From PFJX01 sp031426815 (GTDB taxonomy: Bacteria; Pseudomonadota; Gammaproteobacteria; Burkholderiales; Thiobacillaceae): DNA of 64,000 bases. Below the pieces are notes generated by a model, which did not search any database, was not told where the DNA came from, and saw only the letters and a program-made list of their open reading frames with translations. The stretch spans positions 71,573-135,572 of the forward strand of contig JASJPG010000027.1 of assembly GCA_031426815.1 (NCBI GenBank), given 5' to 3'. Of the stretch, positions 6,830 to 16,333 are shown in pieces (the first letter of the stretch is position 1; every line of letters starts with the position of its first letter). Made by a program: the position numbers and the translations under genes.

Positions 6830-9800
6830 CTATTGATATTGATATTCCGGCAACACCGTCAGCGCCTTGCCCAGGCTGCGCAAACGCTGCTCGGCATCCG
6901 GCGACCAGGAGTAGTAAGGCTTGCCACCCTCCCCGGTCAGCAACGACATGCCCAACTCCCAATGTCGGCGGGTCCAGATCGGCCCCAGGGTCAGGTCCAG
7001 CATGCGCCCGACCACCCCCTCGGCAGTCTCCAGCCCATCGCCCTGCATCAGACCCGTCAAGTGGAACAGCGTGCTGCCGCCTCTCGGCACGGCAGCCAAA
7101 GCGCGATCCACAAACCGCACCCGGTTCAGCAACATGCTGGTAGAGACCCAGTCCGCTCCCGTTTCGGGATAACCGGTAGGCGCCGGAAACACGAACAAAC
7201 CCATGCCCATACGCTGCGTCTCCAGTGCCAGATCGTCGCCGCTCGTCTCGCCATCCAGGTTGCGCACCAGGCCTACCGTCAATTCCAGCGGCGTCTTCAG
7301 CTTGCTGCCCCGGTTGGCGGTTCCCAAAAAGGTCTGGGACGACAGAATCGACCACAACACCTGGGCCATCTGATCCGGCGCATCCACCGTGCCGACAAAC
7401 ACCCCGGCGCACTGCTGGATCAGGCTATTCACCGGCACATCTCTGACCAATAGGGTCACCAGCTTGCCGCACACGAACTTGGCCGTAGATGGATGCCGCG
7501 CCACCAAATCCAGCACCGCCTCGCCGTCGGCCAGACCGCCATTTGCCGGCAGCGTCGCCCCCAGCAGCACCTTCTCACCGTTGTCGTGCAAGTCGGCGTT
7601 AAACACAAACTGGCCATCGATCACCGTCCAGCCGGTAAAAGCCCGCGCCGCCGCCACCACATCCTGCTGGGTATAGCCGCCGGAGACCCCCAACGTATGC
7701 AGCTCCTGCAACTCGCGGGCGTAATTCTCGTTGGGCCGTTTCTTCATATTGGACACGCCATCCAGGCTATTCAGCATGGCCGGACTCTTCGCGCTCACTG
7801 CCAGCAGATCGCGGAAACGACCCAACGCATGGGTGCGGAAACCCGCCATCTCCTGACGCTCGTATTCCGGATTCAAATGCTTGTAATAGTTGGTATTGAA
7901 GTGGTTTTCCCAGAACCAGGTCATCACTTCCTGCAACTGTCGGCGGCTATACACCGCATGGCGCAGATAGTCCGTCGCCAGATGCCCGCCCAGGTCCACC
8001 CACCCCTGTTGGCGCTGAACAAACTCGCCATCGTCGACGCCTTCTGGATGCAATTGCTGCCAGAGATAATTGGTGACGCCACTCCCCACCACCGCCGCCA
8101 TCTGACCGGGCTCAGCGCCAAAAGCCGTGCGCCGCAACACATGCCAGGCCTGGCCGAAAGCATCGCTCGGCTGCAACCGCAACGTTTTCACCGTCGTATT
8201 CCCCGCCCCATCGCGGGCTGTCAGCGTCAAATCAATCGGCACAGTGGTAAAGCCGGTCTCGGGCGCCAGCCGCACCGCCCAGTTCCCCGAAGCCGGCGCA
8301 ACTTCCACTACCCGCACCTCGTCCGCCGCCAACCCGCCCCCCGACACCCGCACCGACAAACTGGGCGACAACGTGTCATCCGACACCTTCCCGGTCACCA
8401 CAAAGCCCCCCAGCGGCACGGCAGCGCCATTCGCATGAGAATTCACCGCCAGCACAGGCGCAGTCTGGTCCGCCAGCAAAGACAGATCGAGCCGCACCTC
8501 GGCCTCGTTCAAGCTCGAATCCACCGCCACCACCCGCACCCCCAGCGTACCCGCCGGCTCAGCGCCCAAAGCCCCCGTGTCGACATGCCAGGTGTCCACA
8601 TCCGCCCGATAACTGGCCACCCGCTCCAGCACCTTTCCGGAAGGCAGGCTCAAATACACCTTCACCGTCTTGATCGAAACATCATCCGAAGCGGAGCCAT
8701 ACAAACTGAACCCGCCCGTAGAAACCGCAGCAGCCTGTTCGGGGAACAGCAGTCCGATCTGCGGCGGCACCCGGTCGGGAGCGTTGGAATCCCGCTTATC
8801 CAGCGCAATACTGAAAGACCCTAGCCGTGTCAGAAGTTCGCTGTAGTAATCCTGTCCATCTCCGAAAGGATTGACCGCGCGAAACAGATAGACAGCGCCG
8901 TGACCCAAACCAGGTAAATCAAACTTGGTCTTGCCCTCGGCATCAGTCACAGCTTGGCGTTCCATACGCAGAGAGCCGTTGGACAGCTTTTCCAGCGCAA
9001 CGATGATTTGGTTTGCCAAGGGTGTGATTGCGTTGCTAATGGTGAGAACAGTGGTACCTACCCGGAATCCGTAGCCTCCGGTCGCAGTCACTTCTCCACT
9101 CGTCACCCAGTAGCCAAATGGCTTCGCTCTGAATACGTAAACCTTGCCGCTTCCCAATCCGTCCAGGTCAAACTTCGCCAGACCCTCCGCGTCCGTCGTC
9201 CGCTTCGCTCGCCAGACCAGCGTGCCGTCCGCTTGCTTTTCAAGAACCTCTACGTCCTGCCCTCCAAGCCAGCCGTTGCTCACGTGGTCAATCAGGCGCA
9301 GCGTGAAGCCCGCTCCACCCACCGTGAATTGGCGGCTCCCGCCACCGTTGTAGTCGGCGCTTTCCTTCAAGCTGCCGTCCAGTCGGCTGACCGCTCGCAG
9401 CACGTAGGGTCGGACCCCAAGTTGGGCAGGGTCCAGCTTTAATCGCCCTTCGCCGTCCGTCTTGAAGCTGCCCTGCCCCTTGAGGCTGCCGTCAGGCTGT
9501 CGTTCCAGCAAAGTCACATCGCTCCAGGCGTATGCGCTGCCGTTGCCGCCGTCCAGCACTTGTACCTGCAACTTGCCTGCCTTGAGTTCGTGTTCGCCGG
9601 CCGTGCTCAAGTCGCCGCTATTCACCGCTTGCAAATATGGTCGGCCCTGCAGTTGGTAGGTCCGGCCGCTGCCCAGGCCGTCCAGGTCGAACAGGGCTAG
9701 CCCCGTCGCGTCTGTCTTGCGTTTGCCCCGTTCCACCAACGTGCCGCCCGTCCGCTTCTCCCAGACTGTCAACCATTGCCCGGCAAGGCCAACACCACTC

Positions 9801-10440
9801 ACGCCATCCCGTAGCCGCGCTTCCAGCGCGGCGCTGCCCAGTACAAACTGGTGGCTGCCGCTCCAGAGCTGGCCGCTCACTTTCTCTTGGCCATCCGTCG
9901 GGCTTATCGCCGCGACCACATATGCAATTTGCCCCACTTCCGCCGGGTCCACTTTGATCCACCCGGCCGCGTCCGTCGTCGCTGCCATGGCCCAGACGTG
10001 GTTGCCGTCCGCTTGCCAGCGCTTGAGCGTGACACCTTGGCCGGCCTTGCCTTGCCCCGTTCGGCCATCCAGTACCTGGATTTGCAGTTTGCCTACCCGG
10101 AATCCGTAGCCTCCGGTCGCAGTCACTTCTCCACTCGTCACCCAGTNNNNNNNNNNNNNNNNNNNNNNNNNNNNNNNNNNNNNNNNNNNNNNNNNNNNNN
10201 NNNNNNNNNNNNNNNNNNNNNNNNNNNNNNNNNNNNNNNNNNNNNNACCTCTACGTCCTGCCCTCCAAGCCAGCCGTTGCTCACGTGGTCAATCAGGCGC
10301 AACACCAGAGTTCCAGCGTGTACCCAAGTAGCAGGCAAGACAAGCAACAGGCAAATCAACGCAACTCGGCTACAAAATCTGCATCGTGCACGCACCGGCG
10401 AATTGACTCCCATGTTTCGAACCGTTGATAACGCATCCAT
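6830..10440 (-). CDS. DUF1800 domain protein with tandem ~82-residue repeats; contains a 100-N assembly gap
   Basis: Secreted protein. The start at 10440 has AGGGG upstream; a signal peptide follows (ALICLLLVLPATWVHA). Next come about six repeats of some 82 residues (for example LRLIDHVSNGWLGGQDVEVL ... FDLDGLGSGKVYVFRA), each with a DxxGxxxFDLDGLG-like strand pair resembling CnaB/Ig-like units. Ig-like segments follow, then the DUF1800 domain over the last ~440 residues (WFWENHFNT, RPNENYARELQELHTLGV, YTQQDVVAAARAFTGW, YPETGADWVS). Ns at 10147-10246 break the frame by one base. Filling with the 134 bp seen at the same place in the intact repeat copy restores one frame of about 1214 residues. 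Function unknown; partner of the DUF1501 gene. Confidence 0.85.
9057..9300. repeat. Intact copy of the 244-bp repeat that caused the assembly gap
   Basis: The first 55 bp (9057-9111) are identical to 10092-10146, and the last 55 bp (9246-9300) are identical to 10247-10301, the two edges of the N gap. The bases just outside differ in both cases. The 134 bp between (9112-9245) are what the gap most likely contains. Confidence 0.85.
10092..10301. repeat. Collapsed second copy of the 244-bp repeat, interrupted by 100 Ns
   Basis: Only the 55-bp edges are resolved; 10147-10246 is an unknown-length placeholder. It encodes the first of the tandem protein repeats in the DUF1800 gene. Confidence 0.85.
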
Positions 10441-10642
10441 GCATACCCCTGCACCTGCTATTAATTTTTGACTGACATAAGGCCCAGCAGGGCGCATTAC
10501 CCAGCACATCATCATTGATATACAGCCTACAAATGAATCAATACTGTTGAATTTATTACTTTCTCCAGGATGTTCGCCATCAGCATAAAGCTGCAGCTTG
10601 TTTTCCCATTTCTTCTTGCCAGGAGTTATGCGCCCCATCTAT

Positions 10643-11749
10643 TTAAGCCACACCCCGATAAACCTCAAAAGTTCGCCGCGCTATATCGCGCCAATCAAAA
10701 CGTTCTGCAACCCATGCCCGGCGAGATTCTCGCGCCTGCAACGTGAGCGGCAGTACCGCAAATTCATTCAAGCGCGTGACCAGGGCATTCACATTACCCA
10801 GCGAAAAATAATGTTCATCGGGAAGCCCCACTTCCAGATTTGCGGGGATATCGCTGGCCACTACGGGCAATCCATAGGACAACGCCTCAAGCATGGCAAT
10901 GGGCAATCCCTCATGGGATGAAGGCAAAACGAAGATCCCCGCGTGAGCATAGAGTTCGCGCAGGGCAAGGCCAGTTTGCAGGCCCGTACAGACGACATCT
11001 GGTGTTGCCATGGCCATATCCAGCACCTGCTGGACATACGCATCGGGATGATCCGAAGCTCCAACGATAGCCAATTTCCACCCCGGCAAGACCGCACGAT
11101 GAAAGCCTGCGATCAAATCAAGATGCCGTTTTTCCGGCACAAGACGACTCACCAGCAGAACATATTTCCCAGGCTCAAGACCAAACGTCGTAAGCGCATC
11201 CACCGTATCGGGCATCGCCGGCAAGATCACCCCATTGGGAATCAGCGTGCTATCGCAACCATGCTTGCCCCTGACCAGACTGCGTATCACCTCGGAAATC
11301 ACAATGCGGCCGTTCGACCAACGCATGCCAAAACGTTCGCCAAACTGCAATGCCATCTTGGCGAAGCCCCCCCATTTCTGCCGGTCGTAATCCGGTCCAT
11401 GGTGAGTCACCACAACACGCAACCCCAACAACCTTGCCAGCGGCACCATCAGAGCCGGTCCAATTGCCTGGATATGCAGCACATCAGGGCGGCGCCACAG
11501 CCCTACGTACAAAACGCCCAACAGCGTATGCAGAATGGCTTCAAGACCTTTGGACTTGGGCGCCCACAAACGATGAAAACGAACGCCCTTCCATTCATCC
11601 CCAATCATTTCCGACTGATAACGCGCGCGGACAATCACATCCACCTCGCAACCCAATTCCACCAAAAGCGGGCATAGGTGTTCGGCATGTGTTTCCACGC
11701 CACCCTGCACATTGGGGAACCCCCGCAGGCCTAAAAATGCAACTCGCAT
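10643..11749 (-). CDS. Glycosyltransferase family 4 (GT-B fold)
   Basis: A 368-residue enzyme expected to transfer a sugar from a nucleotide donor to a lipid-linked or nascent glycan at the inner membrane. The N-terminal acceptor half begins MRVAFLGLRGFPNVQGGVET, with the glycine-rich loop of the rhamnosyl/mannosyl-transferase WcaI/WbnH-like group. The C-terminal donor half has YVLLVSRLVPEKRHLDLIAG and the E-x7-E-type motif (LPSSHEGLPIAMLEALSYGL). ATG 11749 with AGGG upstream is preferred over the GTG nine bases earlier. It is the most promoter-distal gene of the exopolysaccharide locus on the minus strand. Sugar specificity cannot be told. Confidence 0.9.
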   Translation of the reverse strand: MRVAFLGLRGFPNVQGGVETHAEHLCPLLVELGCEVDVIVRARYQSEMIGDEWKGVRFHRLWAPKSKGLEAILHTLLGVLYVGLWRRPDVLHIQAIGPALMVPLARLLGLRVVVTHHGPDYDRQKWGGFAKMALQFGERFGMRWSNGRIVISEVIRSLVRGKHGCDSTLIPNGVILPAMPDTVDALTTFGLEPGKYVLLVSRLVPEKRHLDLIAGFHRAVLPGWKLAIVGASDHPDAYVQQVLDMAMATPDVVCTGLQTGLALRELYAHAGIFVLPSSHEGLPIAMLEALSYGLPVVASDIPANLEVGLPDEHYFSLGNVNALVTRLNEFAVLPLTLQARESRRAWVAERFDWRDIARRTFEVYRGVA

Positions 11750-11770
11750 GGAAAGCACCCTGAGTAAACG

Positions 11771-12066
11771 CTACACACGTTGTCGCCAAATCTTTGGATT
11801 CTGTACCGCCGGAAAAACCGACAGCACCACAATATGACCACCACGTACCCTGAAGAAAACGCAGTAGGGAAAGCGACGACATACCGCTCGACGAACATCT
11901 CCCAGAACAATCTGAAAAAACGCAGGGGTTTCAGCTATCAGACGAAGTAACTCTTCGACTTCATTTAGAAACGAAGCGCCAATCCAGGACATTCGCGTTC
12001 ATACCAATCGGCTGCAACATCAAATACCTGCCTAGCAGCCTTACGAAAAACCAGCGATCGGCTCAC
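11771..12066 (-). pseudogene. RelE/ParE-family toxin, frameshifted
   Basis: Read from GTG 12066 (overlapping the antitoxin stop) the frame gives VSRSLVFRKAARQVFD ... ADWYERECPGLALRF and then hits TAA at 11965-11967. In the next frame the rest of the family pattern continues: FLNEVEELLRLIAE, RRAVCRRFPYCVFFRV, IVVLSVFPA. Inserting one base in CGTTTC-TAAAT would restore RFLNEVEELL, exactly as in intact ParE-type toxins, so a single-base deletion explains the break. The intact protein would be about 98 residues, normal for the family. The toxin is probably dead, unless this is a sequencing or assembly error. Confidence 0.8.
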
Positions 12067-12293
12067 CGCTGCCAACGTTTGACCGCCTCAGCCTTGATGC
12101 TCTCCCAAGACACCACGTCATCCGGCGATGCGACGTCTTCCGCAACACGCCGTTCAAGCAAGTCAAATTCTGCAGGTATCGAGGAAGGCAGCCCTGCATC
12201 CACAGCCACGGTGTCCCAAATTTCCCGAACCAAAGCAATCCGATGCTCCAATGGCATGCGTTCGATGCCCAGATCGTGCATAGCTTGTCCCAT
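12063..12293 (-). CDS. Addiction-module antitoxin (TIGR02574-like)
   Basis: A 76-residue acidic small protein ending IKAEAVKRWQR. The pattern M...LEHRIALVREIWDTVA ... A...LLERRVAE matches short antitoxins paired with ParE/RelE-type toxins. It would neutralise the toxin by direct binding. ATG 12293 is preceded by GAGAGAGA. Its stop overlaps the toxin start by 4 nt (GTGA). The antitoxin is intact while the partner toxin carries a frameshift. The pair interrupts the exopolysaccharide gene series. Confidence 0.85.
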   Translation of the reverse strand: MGQAMHDLGIERMPLEHRIALVREIWDTVAVDAGLPSSIPAEFDLLERRVAEDVASPDDVVSWESIKAEAVKRWQR

Positions 12294-12424
12294 ATCTCTC
12301 TCCCACTCAGGTATTACCCAACTGCTTCAGCAAAACGTCCCTGCCTCAATAAATCGGTTATCTCCGCAAAAGCGGAGATCCCGTAAATTGTCTACAGAAC
12401 GCTCGCTGTCGCGGAAACGATAAA

Positions 12425-13597
12425 TTAATCCGTACGCAGCATATCGGCCAACTCATCCTCCGACAAAACCACTTCCGGTTCACGCGGATGGAAAGTGATC
12501 TTCTGCGCTGGTACAGCGGCCTCTCTCAAATTGCCTTGCAACGGGTCTTGACCGACATCGAAATGTGGCACGTCATCGATGCAGATCGACTTACCCAACA
12601 GCGATTTGATCTTGTTCTTGGCCACCCATGCAGTCGGATGCTTGATGTACTTCTTCATCACCGGTGCCGCAGTTCCAACCATCCAGCAGTTTTTCGGGCA
12701 GGTGCGAACCAGACCGCGAACCTTTTCCGCCTTCTCACTGAACCAGAGTTCATCAAAACTGGAGACATCCCGGATATTGCCCATGGACTCTTTCCAATAA
12801 CGATCTTCCAGACCATTACACGGATAGACATCACCATACGGCTCAATAAAGAAATTGGCCGTTCCCGCCTCGCAAGGCAGCATACGCGGCTTGCCACGAA
12901 TGTAATTGATGAGGCCAAGATTAAAGAAAGCGCGATACCAGCTCTTCGGACTAGTATCCTTTAGCAACTCCTCAATCAATTTATGGAAGTTGCCAATAAC
13001 CTCGTCCTTATTCGTAATCTCGTTGTCATCTTTATGAAAGTAATAAGAGTTATGAAATGCCGCCGTAGCGAACTCCATACCCAACTCCCGCGACAACTTA
13101 TACAGCCAGAGCATATCCTCCGAATTCTTGTTTGATACCGTGCAGCCGTAGCCGATATCTTTAATACCCATTTCTTTCAGCGTCAAAAGCAGTCGCATGG
13201 CCCGATCAAAACTACCGTCACGACCACGCAAGTCATCATTTTTCTGGGAAAGGCCTTCGATACTAACCCGAATACCGATATTCGGATGTTTCTCCGCCAT
13301 TTTGATTATTCGGTCGGTATGCCAACCCGATGTGGAAATGACGATGCGATCAGACTTCTTGAACATCACATCGACAATATCTTCCAGATCGCGCCTGACA
13401 AAAGGCTCACCTCCGGTGATATTCACAAACTTGAAATTCGGCAGAATTTCAAGCTCCTTCGCTGTAATTTCACGCTTCTTGTCAGTCGGGTTTTCCCAGA
13501 TATCGCACATCTTGCAACGCATTTGGCAACGATACGTTGTAATAATCGAAACATCAGTTGGGTAACCTGCCCTAATTTTTGTATTTTCAATTGCCAT
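12425..13597 (-). CDS. Radical SAM protein with SPASM-like C-terminus
   Basis: A 390-residue enzyme with the CxxxCxxC iron-sulfur motif in TTYRCQMRCKMCDIWENP (about residues 24-41) and the glycine-rich SAM motif VNITGGEPFVRRDLED. A second Cys cluster (MLPCEAG, VYPCNGLEDRYW, RTCPKNCWM) points to auxiliary clusters of the SPASM/twitch type. It lies within an exopolysaccharide locus beside glycosyltransferases. In such a place it may modify a sugar, lipid or peptide, but the substrate cannot be read from the sequence. MoaA-like cofactor enzymes are less likely because the MoaA C-terminal GA motif is absent. Confidence 0.88.
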   Translation of the reverse strand: MAIENTKIRAGYPTDVSIITTYRCQMRCKMCDIWENPTDKKREITAKELEILPNFKFVNITGGEPFVRRDLEDIVDVMFKKSDRIVISTSGWHTDRIIKMAEKHPNIGIRVSIEGLSQKNDDLRGRDGSFDRAMRLLLTLKEMGIKDIGYGCTVSNKNSEDMLWLYKLSRELGMEFATAAFHNSYYFHKDDNEITNKDEVIGNFHKLIEELLKDTSPKSWYRAFFNLGLINYIRGKPRMLPCEAGTANFFIEPYGDVYPCNGLEDRYWKESMGNIRDVSSFDELWFSEKAEKVRGLVRTCPKNCWMVGTAAPVMKKYIKHPTAWVAKNKIKSLLGKSICIDDVPHFDVGQDPLQGNLREAAVPAQKITFHPREPEVVLSEDELADMLRTD

Positions 13598-13864
13598 GAT
13601 TCAACTCCATAACCGCAATCGGAACACCCGCAACATGGGTATCAAGAAACAAAACCTCACAAAAACTTCACGCATGGACGTCAGCATAGACTCGGACCCG
13701 GCAAGCCTCAACACCACCCCGTATCAGGTCATTCCTGAAGCAACCGTTCCTGACAACAATGCAGACCACTGAACCAGCGCGGCAGCACATACCCTTTGTC
13801 ATTCATAGCCGGCAGACAGAACTGTGTGCGCATTGTCGATGCAGCACACTCCTCCAAAAATCCT
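13598..13864. other. Intergenic spacer, no gene seen
   Basis: 267 bp between the radical SAM gene and the upstream glycosyltransferase. I see no coherent frame, tRNA or clear terminator. A promoter for the radical SAM gene could lie here but no convincing hexamers were found. Confidence 0.5.
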
Positions 13865-15076
13865 CTAATCAGTGCCCACCAACCCTGCATAAACACGCAT
13901 CAATCCATCATTGTGCCGAGACAACGAAAACTCCTGCTCCACTCGCGCCCGGCCAGCCGCCCCCATGCGCCGGCGCAAGACCGCATCCAGCATCAAGGCA
14001 TCGAGCTTTGCGCCCAACTGCGGCGCGTTGCCAGCTTCAAATAACGAACCTGTTTCGCCATCACGTACCAATTCCGGTATCCCGCCCATGCGACTACCCA
14101 CCACCGGCTTGCCGAAAGCCATGGCCTCCAGCACCGACATTGGGCAATTCTCATACCACTCGGACGGCACCACCAACACTGCAGCTCGGTCGATCACATC
14201 GCGCAACCGTTCACCAGACACATGCCCGACAAAGGAAGCCTGCTTATGCTGCAACTTGAGTTCCGCTTCCAGTGGGCCAGTACCCGCCACTACCAGAGGC
14301 CAGCCACCTTTCGACGACTCGTGCGCCTTGAGAAGGGTGCGAACCCCCTTCTCTGCACTCAATCGTCCCAGATACAGCGCATAACCTTCGTCCACGCCTG
14401 AACCCTCAACCGCAGCCGAATCCACCCCGTTGTAGAGCAAATGAACCCGCTTACCGGGAATACGATGCGAAATGGACTCCTGCATAAATTGACTTGGGGC
14501 TATGTAAGCATCCACCTTTTCATAATTCCCCAGCAGACGCTGTACGACTGCTTCGGCATAGAGCAGAGCACTCTTGCCCATGGAGCCATCCGCGCAGCGA
14601 TTATTCAACACCTGACGAAAATCACCATCCAGGCAGGCTGAACAAGGCTCGCCGTTACGAAGCCGGTTGTAGACCGGGCAAACAGGTTTGTAGTCGTGCA
14701 GGGTCAATACAACCGGCACACCCAAGCCCTTGGCAGCCCCAATGATTGAGGGCGTCAACTGATGATAGATATTGTGGCAATGCACCACATCCGGCCGTGT
14801 TTGACGGATCAGTGCGGAGATCCTTTCCACAGCCTCGGCGGAATGTACGAATGAAAAAGCAGACTTCAGCTTCCCTAGCTTGCCACCGCCGCCGCCACGG
14901 TAATCCTGTGCATTGACAAAGTATGCCGAATTAGAACTTGGAAAATTACGCTCATCCTGCATGGAAAAGTCGACGACTTCATGCCCATTTTCAAGAAGGT
15001 AATCACGCTCCTGAAACATAACAACTTCCGACCCGCCATTACGGAAGAAGAATTTATTGGCGAAGAGAACCTTCAT
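13865..15076 (-). CDS. Glycosyltransferase family 4
   Basis: A 403-residue GT-B enzyme beginning MKVLFANKFFFRNGGSEVVM. The acceptor domain contains DVVHCHNIYHQLTPSII and VVLTLHDYKPVCPVYNRL with a CSACLDG pair, typical of GT4 enzymes from capsule and exopolysaccharide loci. The donor domain has YALYLGRLSAEKGVRTLLKA and the C-terminal signature VPSEWYENCPMSVLEAMAFG. The start overlaps the upstream glycosyltransferase stop by 4 nt (ATGA, 15073-15076), so the two are coupled. Donor and acceptor sugars cannot be assigned. Confidence 0.92.
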   Translation of the reverse strand: MKVLFANKFFFRNGGSEVVMFQERDYLLENGHEVVDFSMQDERNFPSSNSAYFVNAQDYRGGGGGKLGKLKSAFSFVHSAEAVERISALIRQTRPDVVHCHNIYHQLTPSIIGAAKGLGVPVVLTLHDYKPVCPVYNRLRNGEPCSACLDGDFRQVLNNRCADGSMGKSALLYAEAVVQRLLGNYEKVDAYIAPSQFMQESISHRIPGKRVHLLYNGVDSAAVEGSGVDEGYALYLGRLSAEKGVRTLLKAHESSKGGWPLVVAGTGPLEAELKLQHKQASFVGHVSGERLRDVIDRAAVLVVPSEWYENCPMSVLEAMAFGKPVVGSRMGGIPELVRDGETGSLFEAGNAPQLGAKLDALMLDAVLRRRMGAAGRARVEQEFSLSRHNDGLMRVYAGLVGTD

Positions 15077-16299
15077 TTGCCCGCCCTCAATAGGTCCATG
15101 TATTTAGCAAGCACTTGATCGGCAATTCGGTCATATGTTCTATTTTCCTTCACCCATCTTGGCCCCTTGGCGGCCATGGCCTCCGCTTCTTCTGGGTGAT
15201 CCAGAAGCTGAAGGATCGCAGCCGCAAAATCGACCTCTCCCCAAGGCACACACAATCCCGCTCCGCTTTGACCGATCGCCAGAGACTGCTCAGGATGATC
15301 ATTGGCCACTACCGGGCGTCCCAACGCAAAATACTCATTCAGCTTGGTCGGCGAAGTAGAGCGCAACACAAACGTAGGAAAGAATGGAGAAATGCAAATC
15401 TGAGCGGTAGCCGCAAAACGCCACGCATCCTCCATGGGGATAAAGCCGGTAAAAGTGACACGGTCAGCAATTCCCAAACGTTGCGTTTCCTTTTCCAGGA
15501 ACAACCTCTCAGACGGATGATCGCCATCACCCACCATAATCAAGGAAACATTGCCTTTCACTTCGGCAACCTTCGCAAAGGCTTGGATCAGCATTTCCAG
15601 GCGCCTGACCTTCGCTAACGTGCCCACATAAACGACACGCCCTGTCACGCTATCCACCGGGTTTTTCTGCAGCCACTCCAGGAGTGAAGGCGGAACGCCC
15701 ATTGGGACAGGGGTCATCTTTGCTAAGGGCACGCCGTAAGACGCCACATCTCGCGCCATCTGGTCGCTTTGCACGAACACGTGGTCCGCGCGATGCATCA
15801 GCCACTTATAAACGAACAAGAAAGACACGGTTCCTTGAAGCCAGCGCACAACGCGGCCTCCACCCCGGCTATTCCGAGACCATTCCTGATAATGTTCCGG
15901 AAAGGGATACGACAACCAATAAGTGAACTTTGCCCCCGTGAGGCGAGCCGCCAGCCAGCCGAAAAAGGCCGCTGCATACCGTACATCCCTTGCCTGAATG
16001 AGATCGTATCGATGGAGGAACAAATGCCCCAGGAACAAAGGGAGTTCACAGGCAATATGTGTTAACCGACTGATGATTCTGGCCCACTTGCTACTCCTGC
16101 CAGCTGAAAGAGGCAGCATTACGGTCTGGCCCCGCCACCGAATTGAGGAACAGGGACCACGCTGGTCTCGCCACATGCTCCAAGTCACGCTAACTCCCCG
16201 TTGCGGCAACTGTTCACTAAATAAATGCCCAACATCCAGTCGCCACGGCGGGAAATATTCCGGTACAGCGTAAAAAATCTTTATATCAGAAGACATCAT
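15073..16299 (-). CDS. Glycosyltransferase family 4
   Basis: A 408-residue protein that starts MMSSDIKIFYAVPEYFPP from ATG 16299; a TTG five codons earlier is possible. The second half carries the GT4 donor-binding features: GRVVYVGTLAKVRRLEMLIQ, VSLIMVGDGDHPSERLFLEK and SPTKLNEYFALGRPVVANDH, with the nucleotide-sugar glutamate. The first half has a membrane-associated stretch (HIACELPLFLGHLFLHRYDL). It is expected to act on the cytoplasmic face of the inner membrane during repeat-unit assembly. It is coupled by a 4-nt overlap to the downstream glycosyltransferase and lies just after the flippase gene. Confidence 0.88.
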   Translation of the reverse strand: MMSSDIKIFYAVPEYFPPWRLDVGHLFSEQLPQRGVSVTWSMWRDQRGPCSSIRWRGQTVMLPLSAGRSSKWARIISRLTHIACELPLFLGHLFLHRYDLIQARDVRYAAAFFGWLAARLTGAKFTYWLSYPFPEHYQEWSRNSRGGGRVVRWLQGTVSFLFVYKWLMHRADHVFVQSDQMARDVASYGVPLAKMTPVPMGVPPSLLEWLQKNPVDSVTGRVVYVGTLAKVRRLEMLIQAFAKVAEVKGNVSLIMVGDGDHPSERLFLEKETQRLGIADRVTFTGFIPMEDAWRFAATAQICISPFFPTFVLRSTSPTKLNEYFALGRPVVANDHPEQSLAIGQSGAGLCVPWGEVDFAAAILQLLDHPEEAEAMAAKGPRWVKENRTYDRIADQVLAKYMDLLRAGK

Positions 16300-16333
16300 G
16301 AACGGACGCTGCAAGGGTAATTAGATAAATGGG

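Noticed and set aside
9057..10301. CRISPR or insertion sequence in the repeated DUF1800 region
   Set aside because: The repeats are in-frame protein modules of about 245 bp without spacers, terminal inverted repeats or transposase.
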